A stretch of DNA of 64,000 bases. It comes from Tardibacter chloracetimidivorans (lineage in GTDB: Bacteria > Pseudomonadota > Alphaproteobacteria > Sphingomonadales > Sphingomonadaceae). Below the pieces are notes generated by a model. The model was not told the DNA's origin. It saw nothing but the letters and a program-made list of their open reading frames with translations, and made no database searches. The translations under genes were made by a program, and so were the position numbers. This document shows, piece after piece, positions 1-11,091 of this stretch (the first letter of the stretch is position 1; each line of letters begins with the position of its first letter). The DNA lies in the NCBI RefSeq assembly GCF_001890385.1, contig NZ_CP018221.1, positions 372,001 to 436,000 of the forward strand, in the 5' to 3' direction.

Positions 1-530
1 ACGCCTTGCGCAACCGACTCCATCCGCTGGAAAAGCTGCTCCGTTTCCGGCGCGCCGCCGACGATCGTGATGCGCGCCAGTGTCGGCTTGCGCTTTTCAG
101 GCAGCTTGGTGCGATATTCGTCGTGCCGCCAGCTTCGGAGCACCGCGCCCAGCGCGATCGACGCGGCCGGGTTGAGCTCGGCGGAGCTTTCGGTCCCCGT
201 CACGTCCACCACCAGATGCGTCTCGCCCGAGCTGAGCAGCCGGGCGGCCAGCGCGCCGCCGATCTTTTCGTAAAGCCCGCGATCGGCCTTGCCGGGCGCT
301 CCGGTGCCGACAGCCAGCAGCCGGGACGCGGTCATCCCATAAGGGGCAAGCACCTCCGCCAGCTGGGCAGCATCGCCGTCGAAGCGGGAGGCCGCAAGCG
401 CGCGCCGCAGCTGTCCGCCGGTCGCCTGATCGGCCGCTTCGGCCGGAGGCGTGAGGGCGCGATCCTTGCCCACCAGCACCGCAAGCGCATGGACATCCTC
501 CGGGCCACTGGACGCAAAGCCGATCTTCAT
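1..530 (-). CDS. pepA: Leucyl aminopeptidase (M17), N-terminal part, cut by window edge
   Basis: The minus strand opens with ATG at 530 and reads without a stop to the left edge, giving about 176 residues. The product begins MKIGFASSGPED and contains LLAVGTGAPGK, THLVVDVTGT and a final LPEKRKPTLARITIVGG stretch. This pattern matches the non-catalytic N-terminal domain and linker of M17 leucyl aminopeptidases, cytosolic Zn/Mn exopeptidases that trim N-terminal residues from peptides. The catalytic domain lies outside the window, so the active-site residues cannot be checked. The gene is divergent from lptD, an arrangement I recall from other sphingomonads. The 531-677 interval between them should carry both promoters; I see no distinctive operator there. 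Confidence 0.85.
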   Translation of the reverse strand, partial: MKIGFASSGPEDVHALAVLVGKDRALTPPAEAADQATGGQLRRALAASRFDGDAAQLAEVLAPYGMTASRLLAVGTGAPGKADRGLYEKIGGALAARLLSSGETHLVVDVTGTESSAELNPAASIALGAVLRSWRHDEYRTKLPEKRKPTLARITIVGGAPETEQLFQRMESVAQG

Positions 531-677
531 GAAACGCACCTCTGACGCTGAAACACCCAATATCCATAAACGGATAGATCGGCGCGTCAAAGAGGGCGGC
601 TGCGCCGAGAGGCATTGCAGCGGCAGCCAAGCCGGTGCATTAGCCGGTTCGACCCGTTGACGACTGGAGCCCGAGGT

Positions 678-2897
678 TTGCGGCTGACCCGTTCCCTGCT
701 TTTCAGCCTGCTTGCAACCTCTGCCCTGGCTCCGTCCGCCATGGCGCAGACGGCGACCGGCGACAATCCCGCCCCGGCTCCGGCGGAAGGCGAGTCGCGG
801 GTGATCGATTTCAAGGCCGACAAGCTCGATTATGATTCCGAGGCCGAGACGGTCGTCGCATCGGGCAATGTCCGGATGATGAGCGAGGGCAATCGCGTCC
901 GCGCCGATCAGGTAAGCTGGGACAGGACGACCGGCCGCGTCATCGCCACGGGCAACGTCGCCGCCACCACGGCGGAAGGCGACACCGCCTATGGCGACCG
1001 GGTCGAGCTGACCGATACGCTGAGGGACGCCGTCGTCGACAACATCCTCCTGGTGCTGGAACGCGGCGGCCGCATCGCCGCGCGCTCCGGCAGCCGGACG
1101 GACGGCCGCACCGTGCTGAGCCATGCCGTCTATTCGCCCTGCGACGTCGTTAACTCCGATGGCTGTCCCACGACGCCGCTGTGGCAGGTGAAGGCTGTCG
1201 AGGTCGTCCACGACCCCAGCCGGCACCGCATCTTCTATCGCGATGCGCGGATGGAGATATTGGGCGTTCCGCTGATCTGGCTTCCGCGCATGTCGCACCC
1301 GGATGGCAGCGGGGCGAGCGGAAGCGGCCTTCTGGTGCCGGACGTGCGGATCAGCCGCGTCAACGGCGTTGAGCTTTCATTTCCCTATTATCTGTCGCTT
1401 TCGCAGTCGCATGACCTGACGGTCACGCCCCATGTCTACACCGAAGTGCTGCCTGCGCTGGAGGTGGAATATCGGCGCATGACGTCGATGGGGCCGTTCA
1501 AGATCGGCGGCATCGGCACCTATGGCTCGCGCGTTCCCGCGTCGGAACTGCCGCTGCCCGGCGCAAGCGAGCGCGACCTGCGCGGCTATGTATACGGCAA
1601 CGGCCGGTTCCAGTTCGATCCATTGTGGCGGATGAGCTTTTCGGGCCGGGTGACGACCGACGACACCTTCCTGCGCCGCTATGACATTTCGCGCGACGAC
1701 CGGCTGCGCAGCTTCGCCGAGGTCGAGCGGATCGGCCTGGAAAGCTATCTGTCCATCGCCGGATGGGCCGTGCAGTCGCTGCGGACCAATGACGATCAGG
1801 GGCAGCAGCCCTTCGCCCTTCCCGCCATCGACTATCGCTGGCAGCCGTCCAGCCCGGTTGCTGGCGGTCGCCTGGAAGTCCATGCCAACAGCCTCTCGCT
1901 GGTGCGGACCGACGGGCAGGACACGCGCCGCGCGCTCGCCAGCGTACAATGGGACATGCGGAAATATACGCCGATGGGCCAGGTGGTGACGCTTACCGGC
2001 TTCGCCCGTGGCGACGTGTATCAGACCGAGCAATCGGCGCTGACGGCCAATGCGCTCTATCGCGGCGAGGAGGGCTGGCAGACGCGCGGCATAGCGGCGG
2101 CGGCGGTCGACATAAGCTGGCCGCTTGCCGGTCCGGCGCTTGGCGGCATCCAGACGCTCACGCCGCGAATCCAGTTCGTCGGGTCGCCCGGCACCAGCAA
2201 CCTGTCGATCCCGAACGAGGATTCGCGGGCGGTGGACCTGGAGGATTCCAACCTGTTCGCGCTCAACCGTTTCCCCGGATATGACCGGTGGGAAGACGGC
2301 TCGCGCGTCACCTGGGGCGCGGAATGGTCGCTCAACGTGCCCGGATTTTCGGTGCGAAGCGTCGTCGGGCAAAGCTATCGTCTGACGGACAAGCCCTCGC
2401 TGTTCCCGCAGGGCACCGGTCTGACCGATCGCTTCTCCGATTTCGTGGGCCGCACCACCTTTCGCTGGCGCGACTATGTATCGATCATCCACCGCTTCCG
2501 GCTGGACAAGGACAATCTCGCCCTCCGCCGCAACGAGATCAACGCCACGGTCGGCACCAGGCAGACCTATGTCACCGTCGGTTATCTGAGACTTGATCGC
2601 AACATCCTCCTTGAAGACCTTGGAGACAGGGAGGAAATCCGGCTGGGCGCGCGCTGGAGATTTGCTCGCTACTGGTCGGTCTATGGTTCCACCATCGTCG
2701 ATCTCACCTCCCGGCGCGAAGACCCGCTCACCATCGCCGACGGTTTCGAGCCGATCCGCCACCGGGTCGGCCTTGCCTATGAGGACGAATGCTTTGAGTT
2801 CGGCGTCACCTGGCGGCGCGACTATGTGACCACCGGCGACGCCCGCCGGGCGAACACCTATCTCTTCCGCATAGCGCTCAAGAATCTTGGTTATTGA
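678..2897 (+). CDS. lptD: LPS-assembly protein LptD
   Basis: LptD is the outer-membrane beta-barrel that, with LptE, inserts lipopolysaccharide into the outer leaflet. The product shows a signal peptide (MRLTRSLLFSLLATSALAPSAMAQ), then an OstA/LptA-like beta-jellyroll near residues 40-180 (FKADKLDYDSEAETVVASGNV) and a long C-terminal barrel. It ends in a C-terminal beta strand (YLFRIALKNLGY). I chose the TTG at 678 because GGAG lies 8 nt upstream and the signal peptide starts cleanly there. In-frame TTGs at 615 and 657 would add residues without a good ribosome site. At 739 aa it is a normal alphaproteobacterial length. It heads the lptD-surA-pdxA-rsmA cluster, matching the order known in E. 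coli. Confidence 0.93.
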   Translation: MRLTRSLLFSLLATSALAPSAMAQTATGDNPAPAPAEGESRVIDFKADKLDYDSEAETVVASGNVRMMSEGNRVRADQVSWDRTTGRVIATGNVAATTAEGDTAYGDRVELTDTLRDAVVDNILLVLERGGRIAARSGSRTDGRTVLSHAVYSPCDVVNSDGCPTTPLWQVKAVEVVHDPSRHRIFYRDARMEILGVPLIWLPRMSHPDGSGASGSGLLVPDVRISRVNGVELSFPYYLSLSQSHDLTVTPHVYTEVLPALEVEYRRMTSMGPFKIGGIGTYGSRVPASELPLPGASERDLRGYVYGNGRFQFDPLWRMSFSGRVTTDDTFLRRYDISRDDRLRSFAEVERIGLESYLSIAGWAVQSLRTNDDQGQQPFALPAIDYRWQPSSPVAGGRLEVHANSLSLVRTDGQDTRRALASVQWDMRKYTPMGQVVTLTGFARGDVYQTEQSALTANALYRGEEGWQTRGIAAAAVDISWPLAGPALGGIQTLTPRIQFVGSPGTSNLSIPNEDSRAVDLEDSNLFALNRFPGYDRWEDGSRVTWGAEWSLNVPGFSVRSVVGQSYRLTDKPSLFPQGTGLTDRFSDFVGRTTFRWRDYVSIIHRFRLDKDNLALRRNEINATVGTRQTYVTVGYLRLDRNILLEDLGDREEIRLGARWRFARYWSVYGSTIVDLTSRREDPLTIADGFEPIRHRVGLAYEDECFEFGVTWRRDYVTTGDARRANTYLFRIALKNLGY

Positions 2898-3036
2898 TCT
2901 GATCCGGTATAACCCCGCTCAGCCGGTGTTCAGGCGCGCGCGTATAGGCGGTTGCCGGATGGAATCGCCGCGGGGGTTGTCCGCGCGTAACGATGGTGTA
3001 AGTCCGCTGTTCAATTTTTTCTGGAGAATCTGGCCG

Positions 3037-4347
3037 ATGCGGGTGGCTCCCTGGCTCTTAACCTCGATGATTCTGGCAGCGACGCCATTTCCGATCGGAG
3101 CCCAATCAGCGCCTGAAGGCGATTTCAACCTGCCGCCCGAGCTGACCATATTGGGTCCGACCGATCCGAGCGTGCGCAAGGCGACCGCGATCGTGAACGG
3201 GGAGATCATCACCGACACCGATATCGAACACCGGCTCAACCTTGTTCTGACCGCCAATCGCGGACAGGTCGATGCGGCGGAACGCGAGCGCCTGCGCATG
3301 CAGGTTTTGCGTAACCTCATCGACGAAAAGCTTCAGATTCAGGAAGCGCGCAGCAACGAGATCACCATCCCCGAGGCCGAGGTGGAGCAGACCTTCGCCC
3401 GCGTGGCTCAAAACTTCAAGCGCGAGCCCAAGGACTTCGCCGAGTTCCTGAAGGCCAGCGGATCGTCCGACACCGCGCTCAAACAGCAGATCAGGGGCGA
3501 GTTGGCGTGGAGCCGCCTCCTCCGCCGCCGTGTCGAACCCTTCGTCAATGTCGGCGACGAGGAGGTCGAAGGCATTATCGAACGGCTCAAGGAGGCACAG
3601 GGCAGCGAGGAATATCGCGTCGGCGAAATCTTCCTCAGCGCCACGCCGGAGAACAAAGCCGAGGTGATGGCCAACGCCGAGCGGATCGCCGAGCAGATCC
3701 GCGGCGGCGCGTCGTTCATCGCCTATGCGCGGCAATTTTCCCAGGCGTCCAGCGCGGCCGTGGGCGGCGATCTCGGCTGGATGCGCGCCGAGCAGCTTCC
3801 GGAATCGATCGCCGCAACCATACGTTCCATGAATCCGGGCAGCCTTGGCGGTCCTGTCGAGGTTCCGGGCGGCATCATGCTCGTTGCACTGATCGACAAG
3901 CGCCAGATCGGAAGCGATCCGCGCCAGGCTGTTCTCAACATGAAGCAGATCGCTATTTCCTTCCCGCCGGGCACGACAGAGGCGCAGACCGCGTCCCGTG
4001 TGGAAGCGTTCAACGCCGCCACCCGGCGCGGCGGTTGCGGTACCGCCGAAGCGGTGGCCCAAAAGTTCGATGCCGAGGTTGTGGCCAATGACTCGCTGAG
4101 GCTGGGCGAGCTTCCGGAGCAGTTGCAGGAGATCGTCGGTCGCCTGCAGGTGGGCGAGGCGACACCGCCGTTCGGTTCGCTTGCCGATGGCGTGCGCGTT
4201 CTGATCCTGTGCGGACGCGATGAGGGTAGCGTCAGCACGCCCTCGTTCGATCAGGTCTATGCACAGCTCAACGAGCAGCGGGTGAGCATGCGCGCCCAGC
4301 GCTATCTGCGCGACCTTCGCCGCGACGCGATTATCGACTATCGGTAG
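3037..4347 (+). CDS. surA: Periplasmic chaperone / peptidyl-prolyl isomerase SurA
   Basis: SurA escorts unfolded outer-membrane proteins, LptD among them, through the periplasm to the Bam complex. The 436-aa product has a signal peptide ending near PIGAQS. A SurA N-terminal chaperone domain follows (about 45-170, with ATAIVNGEIITDTDIEHR), then a parvulin-type PPIase domain (about 185-290, with FSQASSAAVGGDLGWM and LGGPVEVPGGIMLV) and a weaker second parvulin-like region. The ATG at 3037 has GGAG 10 nt upstream; the frame is open further upstream to 2887 but that part has no signal-peptide character. It lies 139 nt after lptD and 4 nt before pdxA. Confidence 0.92.
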   Translation: MRVAPWLLTSMILAATPFPIGAQSAPEGDFNLPPELTILGPTDPSVRKATAIVNGEIITDTDIEHRLNLVLTANRGQVDAAERERLRMQVLRNLIDEKLQIQEARSNEITIPEAEVEQTFARVAQNFKREPKDFAEFLKASGSSDTALKQQIRGELAWSRLLRRRVEPFVNVGDEEVEGIIERLKEAQGSEEYRVGEIFLSATPENKAEVMANAERIAEQIRGGASFIAYARQFSQASSAAVGGDLGWMRAEQLPESIAATIRSMNPGSLGGPVEVPGGIMLVALIDKRQIGSDPRQAVLNMKQIAISFPPGTTEAQTASRVEAFNAATRRGGCGTAEAVAQKFDAEVVANDSLRLGELPEQLQEIVGRLQVGEATPPFGSLADGVRVLILCGRDEGSVSTPSFDQVYAQLNEQRVSMRAQRYLRDLRRDAIIDYR

Positions 4348-4351
4348 GACG

Positions 4352-5359
4352 GTGGACGCGCGTGCCCTTCCTCCTCTGGCCGTCGCGCTCGGCGATCCGG
4401 CGGGCGTGGGGCCGGAGGTTGTCGCCAAAAGCTGGGAGGCGCGCGAACGCCGCCGCCTGCCCTGCTTTTTCGCGGTGGGCGATGAACGCGCCCTTTCGGT
4501 GATTTGGCGCGGGCCGATCGTTCGCATCGGCACGCCGGCCGAAGCGACGGCGATTTTCCCCAACGCCCTTCCGCTCATCCAGGTGGACGATCCCGGCGAC
4601 ATCATTCCGGGCGAGCCGAACACCCCCGGGGCGCGCTGCGCACTCGATTCGCTGGAACTGGCGGCCGGGCTCGCCCGCTCGGGCGCGGCGGGAGCCGTCG
4701 TGACCGCACCCGTTTCCAAGGCGCAACTCTATTCCATCGGCTTCACCCATGACGGCCAGACCGAGTTCGTGGCCGAGCGCTGCGGCATCGCAGGAGGAAA
4801 TGTGGCGATGATGATGGTCGGCCCCAGCCTCAGGACGGTGCCGCTCACGATCCACACGCCGATCGCGCAGGTGCCGGGCCTGCTCACGATCGAACTGATC
4901 GTCAGCCGGGTCCGCACCGTAAACCGAGGTTTGCAACGCGATTTCGGCATCACCTGTCCCCGGCTTGCGATTGCAGGCCTGAACCCCCATGCCGGGGAAA
5001 ACGGCAATATGGGAACCGAAGAGGTGGAGATCATCCGCCCTGCCATTGAGATGCTGCGCGCCGAAGGCATCGACGCAAACGGGCCTTTTTCGGCCGACAC
5101 GCTTTTCGATCCCTATGCGCGCAAGGGCTATGATGCTGCGATCTGCATGTATCACGACCAGGCGTTGATACCGCTCAAGACGCTTCACTTCGACGACGGG
5201 GTCAACATGACCCTGGGCCTGCCGATCGTCCGCACCGCGCCCGACCATGGCACCGCGTTCGCGCTGGCCGGACGCAATGCGGCGCGCGGCGACGCGATGA
5301 TCGCCGCGATCGCGCTTGCCGGGGAATGCGCCAGCCGCCGTCTTCAGGCATGTGTCTGA
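4352..5359 (+). CDS. pdxA: 4-hydroxythreonine-4-phosphate dehydrogenase
   Basis: PdxA oxidises 4-phosphohydroxy-L-threonine with NAD in the DXP-dependent pyridoxal phosphate pathway. The 335-aa protein contains the family opening [20 protein letters not shown]. The three metal-binding histidines are visible in THDGQTE, NPHAGE and [10 protein letters not shown]. The start is a GTG at 4352, five nt after the surA stop codon begins to close, so translation is probably coupled. The 3' end overlaps rsmA by about 10 nt if rsmA starts at 5350. Family length and motifs are all normal. Confidence 0.95.
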   Translation: MDARALPPLAVALGDPAGVGPEVVAKSWEARERRRLPCFFAVGDERALSVIWRGPIVRIGTPAEATAIFPNALPLIQVDDPGDIIPGEPNTPGARCALDSLELAAGLARSGAAGAVVTAPVSKAQLYSIGFTHDGQTEFVAERCGIAGGNVAMMMVGPSLRTVPLTIHTPIAQVPGLLTIELIVSRVRTVNRGLQRDFGITCPRLAIAGLNPHAGENGNMGTEEVEIIRPAIEMLRAEGIDANGPFSADTLFDPYARKGYDAAICMYHDQALIPLKTLHFDDGVNMTLGLPIVRTAPDHGTAFALAGRNAARGDAMIAAIALAGECASRRLQACV

Positions 5360-6183
5360 GCGACCTCCCGCCGCTGCGCGACGTGATCGCGCGGCATGGC
5401 CTGTCCGCCAAAAAGAGCCTGGGCCAGAACTTTCTCACCGACGGCAATCTTCTGGACCGCATCGCGCGCGTGCCCGGCCCGCTGGAAGGGCGGACGGTAT
5501 ATGAGGTCGGCCCCGGCCCCGGCGGCCTCACCCGCGCGCTTTTGAAGGCGGGCGCCAATGTCATCGCAGTGGAGCGGGACTCGCGCGCGCTCCCTGCGCT
5601 GGCGGAGCTTGCCGCCGCCGCCGGCGAGGGACGGCTGCGGGTGGTCGATGCCGACGCGCTCGGGATCGACGAGGAAGAGCTTGTCGGCCGGGGCGCGCAT
5701 GTGGTTTCAAACCTGCCGTACAATATCGGCACCGCATTGCTGACCCGCTGGCTTGCAAGCCCCGTCTGGCCGCCATGGTGGGCGTCCCTGACGCTGATGC
5801 TCCAGAAGGAAGTCGCGGAACGGGTCGTCGCCCGTCCCGACACTTCGGCCTATGGCCGCCTTGCGGTGCTGTGCCAGTGGCGTTCGAGCGCCCGCATCGC
5901 CTTCGAGGTCAACCGAAACGCCTTTGTCCCGCCGCCAAAGGTCACTTCGGCCGTGGTCCATCTGACGCCGGGAGACATGCCTCCGGATGTGGATGTGAAA
6001 CAGCTTGAACGGTTGACCGCCGCCGCCTTCGGCCAACGTCGCAAGATGCTGCGGGCAAGCCTGAAGGCGATGCCCGGCGCGCTTGCCGCGCTCGAATCAT
6101 GCGGTATCGATTCCGCCCGCCGCGCCGAAACGCTGAGCGTCGCGGAGTTCACCTCCGTCGCCCGGCTCCTGAGCGCGAAATAG
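5350..6183 (+). CDS. rsmA: 16S rRNA (adenine1518/1519-N6)-dimethyltransferase RsmA (KsgA)
   Basis: This SAM-dependent enzyme dimethylates two adjacent adenines in the 3' hairpin of 16S rRNA as a late 30S check. Visible motifs are KKSLGQNFL, the SAM-binding [15 protein letters not shown], an acidic residue after AVERD, and the catalytic NLPYNI. The C-terminal small helical domain runs from about residue 195 to 277. I use the ATG at 5350 (MCLSDLPPL), which overlaps the pdxA end; an ATG at 5326 is also in frame and neither has a strong ribosome site. It closes the lptD operon and converges with the TPR gene that ends at 6188. Confidence 0.93.
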   Translation: MCLSDLPPLRDVIARHGLSAKKSLGQNFLTDGNLLDRIARVPGPLEGRTVYEVGPGPGGLTRALLKAGANVIAVERDSRALPALAELAAAAGEGRLRVVDADALGIDEEELVGRGAHVVSNLPYNIGTALLTRWLASPVWPPWWASLTLMLQKEVAERVVARPDTSAYGRLAVLCQWRSSARIAFEVNRNAFVPPPKVTSAVVHLTPGDMPPDVDVKQLERLTAAAFGQRRKMLRASLKAMPGALAALESCGIDSARRAETLSVAEFTSVARLLSAK

Positions 6184-6187
6184 CCGA

Positions 6188-6715
6188 TCAGTTCTTGACC
6201 GGCTTCGCCCCGTTTTCCGGAGGCGGCGCGACGGTGGAACTCTGCGCCGTCACCACGGCGGGCGGCGGCCCCTTGGCGATCACGGCTGCAAGCCCCTGAG
6301 CTTCGGCGCAGGCCCGCTTGCACAGGGTCCGGATACGCTCAAGATTGGCTTCCGCCCGCTTCACCGCGCCGCGCTGAACCATCGCCCCGCCCTGCGCCTC
6401 CAGCGCCGCCAGATCGTTCGGCTCCAGCGCCAGCGCCTGTCCGTATAGCCCGATGGCCTTGCCGGGCAGTTCCTGCGCCTGCGCCACCTTGCCCAGCAGT
6501 ATATAGGCCCTGCGGTTTCGCGGATCGGCCGCAAGCGCGCTTTCAAGCCTGTCGATCGCGCCCTGATAATTCTTCGCCGCAAGCGCCGCCTCGCCGGCGC
6601 GGGCGAGCGACACGGACAACGGATTGATCTGGCTGTCCGGCTTCTGAGCCAGCACGCCGCTCGATACACAGGCGAACCCCAGGGCAAGGGCCATCGCAAC
6701 TGGAGAATAACGCAT
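6188..6715 (-). CDS. Exported TPR protein
   Basis: This 175-aa protein begins with a signal peptide (MRYSPVAMALALGFACVSSGVLAQ). It then carries about three tetratricopeptide units (LARAGEAALAAKNYQGAIDRL, ADPRNRRAYILLGKVAQAQ, LEPNDLAALEAQGG) and a Pro-rich tail. TPR proteins mediate protein contacts, and this one is probably periplasmic. ATG 6715 has GGAG 6 nt upstream and starts a clean signal peptide. An in-frame GTG at 6754 overlaps the rsmB stop and would add 13 residues. It lies downstream of rsmB on the same strand, so co-transcription is likely. No specific partner can be named. Confidence 0.75.
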   Translation of the reverse strand: MRYSPVAMALALGFACVSSGVLAQKPDSQINPLSVSLARAGEAALAAKNYQGAIDRLESALAADPRNRRAYILLGKVAQAQELPGKAIGLYGQALALEPNDLAALEAQGGAMVQRGAVKRAEANLERIRTLCKRACAEAQGLAAVIAKGPPPAVVTAQSSTVAPPPENGAKPVKN

Positions 6716-6750
6716 CAACAGCTCCACAAACCGGTTTCGCACCAAGGCTA

Positions 6751-7929
6751 TCACGCGCGCGCCAATCTCGCGACGAAAAAGCCGTCCGTGCCGTCATTCG
6801 ACGGGGTAAGCAGCCGCCCCGGTCCCGCCGCTGTTCCCGCAGCGAACGGCAGAGGCGCAGGAGTCCAGCCCTGATGGCGGTTCAGGAAATCGGCCAGCTG
6901 CATCTCGCCCTCTTCGCGAAGAAGCGAGCACACCGCATAGACCATATGGCCGCCCGGCCGCACCAGTTCGCTCCCGATCTCCAGCAGCCGTGCCTGTAGC
7001 GCGATCAACCGCTCCAGCCGCTCGGGCGTCAGCCGCCAGCGGGCTTCCGGGTTGCGCCGCCAGGTGCCCGTTCCCGAACACGGCGCGTCGATCAGCACCA
7101 CATCGGCGGAGTCTTTTGTCGCCGCCAGCGCCTCGGCCTCTTTGCCGGGGTCCAGCAGCATCGTCTCGATGATCGTCGCCCCGGCCCGCGCGGCGCGCGG
7201 CGACAGTCGGGACAGGCGGCTGCGATCGGTGTCGCAGCCAAGGATGCGCCCCTGATTCGCCATGGCCGACGCAAGCGCAAGCGCCTTTCCGCCCGCTCCG
7301 GCGCACAGATCCACCGCAAGCATGCCCGGCGTCGCTTCGCAGGCAAGCGCCACAAGCTGGCTGCCCAGGTCCTGCACCTCCACCGATCCGTCCAGAAACA
7401 GCGGATGGGCGTCGATCGCCACCGCTTCCGCCAGCCGCACGCCGTCGGGCGCATGGGCGGTGGGCGCCGATCCCGGGTAAGCGGCGAGAACGGCGTCCTG
7501 ATCCGCCTTCAGACGGTTCACCCGCAGGTCCAGCGCCGCGCGCCCGGCTGCAAGCGTTCGGTCCGGCACGGGAAGATGGGAGAGCCTGTCCACCAGCCAC
7601 TGGGGAGCAATGCCAGCGGGCGCGGCTTTCTCAGCGGCATCGACCGGCGGGGGGCCATGAGCCGATCCGTCGAAGGATGCGCGCAGTTCGGGCTGTTCCT
7701 CGGCCAGTCCCAGCATCGCCGCGCGGCCCGAATCCGGCCGCTCGCCCGCCCGGCGGATCGCGGCATAGGCAAGCTCCCGCACCGCCCGCCGGTCCTTTGC
7801 CCCGGCATAGCGGCGATCCCGAAAATAGCGGGCGATCAGCGTATCGGCGGCGGCACCATTGTCCCGCGCCGCCGCGATGACCTGATCCAGTATCTCGATC
7901 GCGGCCTGAACACGTGCGGCTGGGGTCAT
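6751..7929 (-). CDS. rsmB: 16S rRNA (cytosine967-C5)-methyltransferase RsmB-type
   Basis: The 392-aa product is a NOL1/NOP2/Sun family SAM-dependent RNA m5C methyltransferase. An N-terminal NusB-like helical domain (about 1-130) is followed by the methyltransferase fold. SAM site VDLCAGAGGKALALA, motif IV DAPCSGTGTWRRNPE and the nucleophile region VYAVCSLLREEGE are all present. The two cysteines in PCSG and CSL are the catalytic pair. The two-domain layout fits RsmB, but a related NSUN-type RNA substrate cannot be excluded. It lies 7 nt downstream of the guaB stop on the same strand, suggesting read-through from guaB. Confidence 0.85.
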   Translation of the reverse strand: MTPAARVQAAIEILDQVIAAARDNGAAADTLIARYFRDRRYAGAKDRRAVRELAYAAIRRAGERPDSGRAAMLGLAEEQPELRASFDGSAHGPPPVDAAEKAAPAGIAPQWLVDRLSHLPVPDRTLAAGRAALDLRVNRLKADQDAVLAAYPGSAPTAHAPDGVRLAEAVAIDAHPLFLDGSVEVQDLGSQLVALACEATPGMLAVDLCAGAGGKALALASAMANQGRILGCDTDRSRLSRLSPRAARAGATIIETMLLDPGKEAEALAATKDSADVVLIDAPCSGTGTWRRNPEARWRLTPERLERLIALQARLLEIGSELVRPGGHMVYAVCSLLREEGEMQLADFLNRHQGWTPAPLPFAAGTAAGPGRLLTPSNDGTDGFFVARLARA

Positions 7930-7936
7930 TGGCGTC

Positions 7937-9460
<1,524 letters not shown>

Positions 9461-11074
9461 CTAGGGTGCTGACGGCCCGCCGCCACGCTGATAGGGCGAA
9501 TTCGGCAGCCATCGGGGCGGGACATCGGCATTCGCCATCCACCGCACGACCGCAAGCGCCGCCTCCACGTCTTCGGCCGCCCCGTCGAACGAAGGCACCG
9601 CCTCCAGTTCATCGCCCGGCTGATGATAGTCGCGCTCGAAATAACGGTCGATGGCGTCGTCCTTTTCCCGCTCGCGCGAGAATATGCCGGTCAGCATCAC
9701 CATCGGCACACCGCGCTTTACCAGCGCGAAATGATCCGACCGGCGGAAATATTGCTGCACGGACGAATCGTCGAGCAGTTCCCGACCCTGCGCCCTGGCG
9801 ACATCGCGGATGATCGGGTCAAGCGTGGTCAGGCCCCTGCCGATGACGCCCAGCTTGGCCCCGCGTCCGCGCAGGGCGATGGTGTCCAGGTTGACGCCGC
9901 CGACGGTCGCGCGCAGCGGCACGGCGGGATGGGAGGCGTAATATTCCGCCCCCAGCAGGCCATGTTCTTCCGCCGTGGTCGCGACGAAGAGGACGCTGCG
10001 CCTGGGTGCAGGCCCCGCCTTCAGCGCGCGGGCAAGCTCGATCATGCCTGCTATGCCGCTCGCATTGTCGATCGCGCCATTGCAGATCCGGTCCGGCGAC
10101 CCGGCGGGCAGGCAGACGCCATAGCCGTCCCAATGGGCGGTGACGATCACCGCTTCATCGGGCCTTCCCCTGCCCTCCAGCCTGCCGACGACATTGGCGG
10201 ACCGGAACCGCCGAATCCCGGTCTCGACATGGGCCGTGATCCGCAGGGGAATCGTCGCCGCCCGGAAATCGGGCATCGCAGCCTGCGTCCGCATCGTCTT
10301 GAGGTCGAGACCGGCCGCCGCAAGCACAGGCGCGGCCGCCGCCGCCTTCACATGGCCCGTAACGCCGATGCCCGGCCCGGTCTCCCCAAGCCGCATCAGC
10401 CCCAGCCTGTAGCCCCTCTGGAGCCGGATGAACTCGGCATCTTCGGAGTCGTTGATCGCAATGTCCGCCACCGCGCCCCGGCTTCGGTAAAGCGCACGTC
10501 GCAACCGCAGGTCCGGTACTGGCCTGTTTCCGGCGGCATATTCGGGCGGCGGCTCCGCAAATCTCAGCACCACCGCGCCTTTCAGGTCGGCGCTTCCGAT
10601 GTCATCCCGCCCGCTCGCCGGGTCCACGATCCCGTGGCCGATGAAGACGACAGGCGCATTGGCGATGCGCTCAACCTTCCCCTCGCCGATCAGGACCAAC
10701 GCTTCCGGCGAAATCTCTATCGCCTCCCCGCTCGCTTGCCCCGACAGACGCCATTCCACGGCCGACCGCCGGATGAACGGCGCCGGCTGCAGCCACTTTC
10801 CGCGCCATCCCGGCTCGATCCCCGCGTTTGCGAGCGCCTTGGCGATGTAATTCGTGGTCTTGCGATCGGCAGGCCCACCCGCCTCCCTGCCCTGAAATGC
10901 GTCGTCGGCGAGGACTTCCACATGCTGGCGCAAGCGCACGGCGTCGATCGGGGACAGGTCCGGCAGCCCGCCATGTACAGGCCCCGCTCCGAGAAGAGCG
11001 GCGGCGATGCCCGCGCCAAGGGCAAAGGAAAAGCCCCGCCTCCCTTTTAGAAGGCGGGGCCTTGTTCCAGCCAC
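9461..11074 (-). CDS. Exported M28-family metallopeptidase
   Basis: This is a di-zinc aminopeptidase-like enzyme of family M28 with a PA-type insert. A hydrophobic N-terminus (RRGFSFALGAGIAAALLGAG) suggests export. Predicted zinc ligands are visible in TAHWDGYG (His, Asp), GAIDNASGIAG (Asp), the catalytic TTAEEHGLLG (Glu-Glu), VNLDTI and RSDHFAL (His). I place the start at GTG 11074, just past the upstream TPR gene stop at 11092-11094; an ATG at 11122 would sit inside that gene. A terminator-like hairpin covers codons of about 5-14, which is unusual (see findings). The substrate is unknown. Confidence 0.8.
   Translation of the reverse strand: MAGTRPRLLKGRRGFSFALGAGIAAALLGAGPVHGGLPDLSPIDAVRLRQHVEVLADDAFQGREAGGPADRKTTNYIAKALANAGIEPGWRGKWLQPAPFIRRSAVEWRLSGQASGEAIEISPEALVLIGEGKVERIANAPVVFIGHGIVDPASGRDDIGSADLKGAVVLRFAEPPPEYAAGNRPVPDLRLRRALYRSRGAVADIAINDSEDAEFIRLQRGYRLGLMRLGETGPGIGVTGHVKAAAAAPVLAAAGLDLKTMRTQAAMPDFRAATIPLRITAHVETGIRRFRSANVVGRLEGRGRPDEAVIVTAHWDGYGVCLPAGSPDRICNGAIDNASGIAGMIELARALKAGPAPRRSVLFVATTAEEHGLLGAEYYASHPAVPLRATVGGVNLDTIALRGRGAKLGVIGRGLTTLDPIIRDVARAQGRELLDDSSVQQYFRRSDHFALVKRGVPMVMLTGIFSREREKDDAIDRYFERDYHQPGDELEAVPSFDGAAEDVEAALAVVRWMANADVPPRWLPNSPYQRGGGPSAP
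11021..11060 (-). terminator. Hairpin terminator overlapping the start of the M28 peptidase gene
   Basis: On the minus strand GCCCCGCCT and AGGCGGGGC form a perfect 9-bp stem (11033-11041 with 11052-11060) around a 10-nt loop. TTTTCCTTTG follows. It lies 32 nt past the stop of the upstream TPR gene, so it fits a Rho-independent terminator for that gene. Because the next reading frame already runs through it, it may attenuate transcription of the peptidase gene. Confidence 0.65.
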
Positions 11075-11091
11075 TGAAGCGGAAACGCCGA

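Noticed and set aside
1377-2762. A 461-residue open frame opposite lptD
   Set aside because: It is antisense to the LptD barrel and shows no signal peptide, domain or ribosome site.
3106-4719. A 537-residue open frame opposite surA and pdxA
   Set aside because: It spans two well-supported genes on the other strand and has the same shadow composition.
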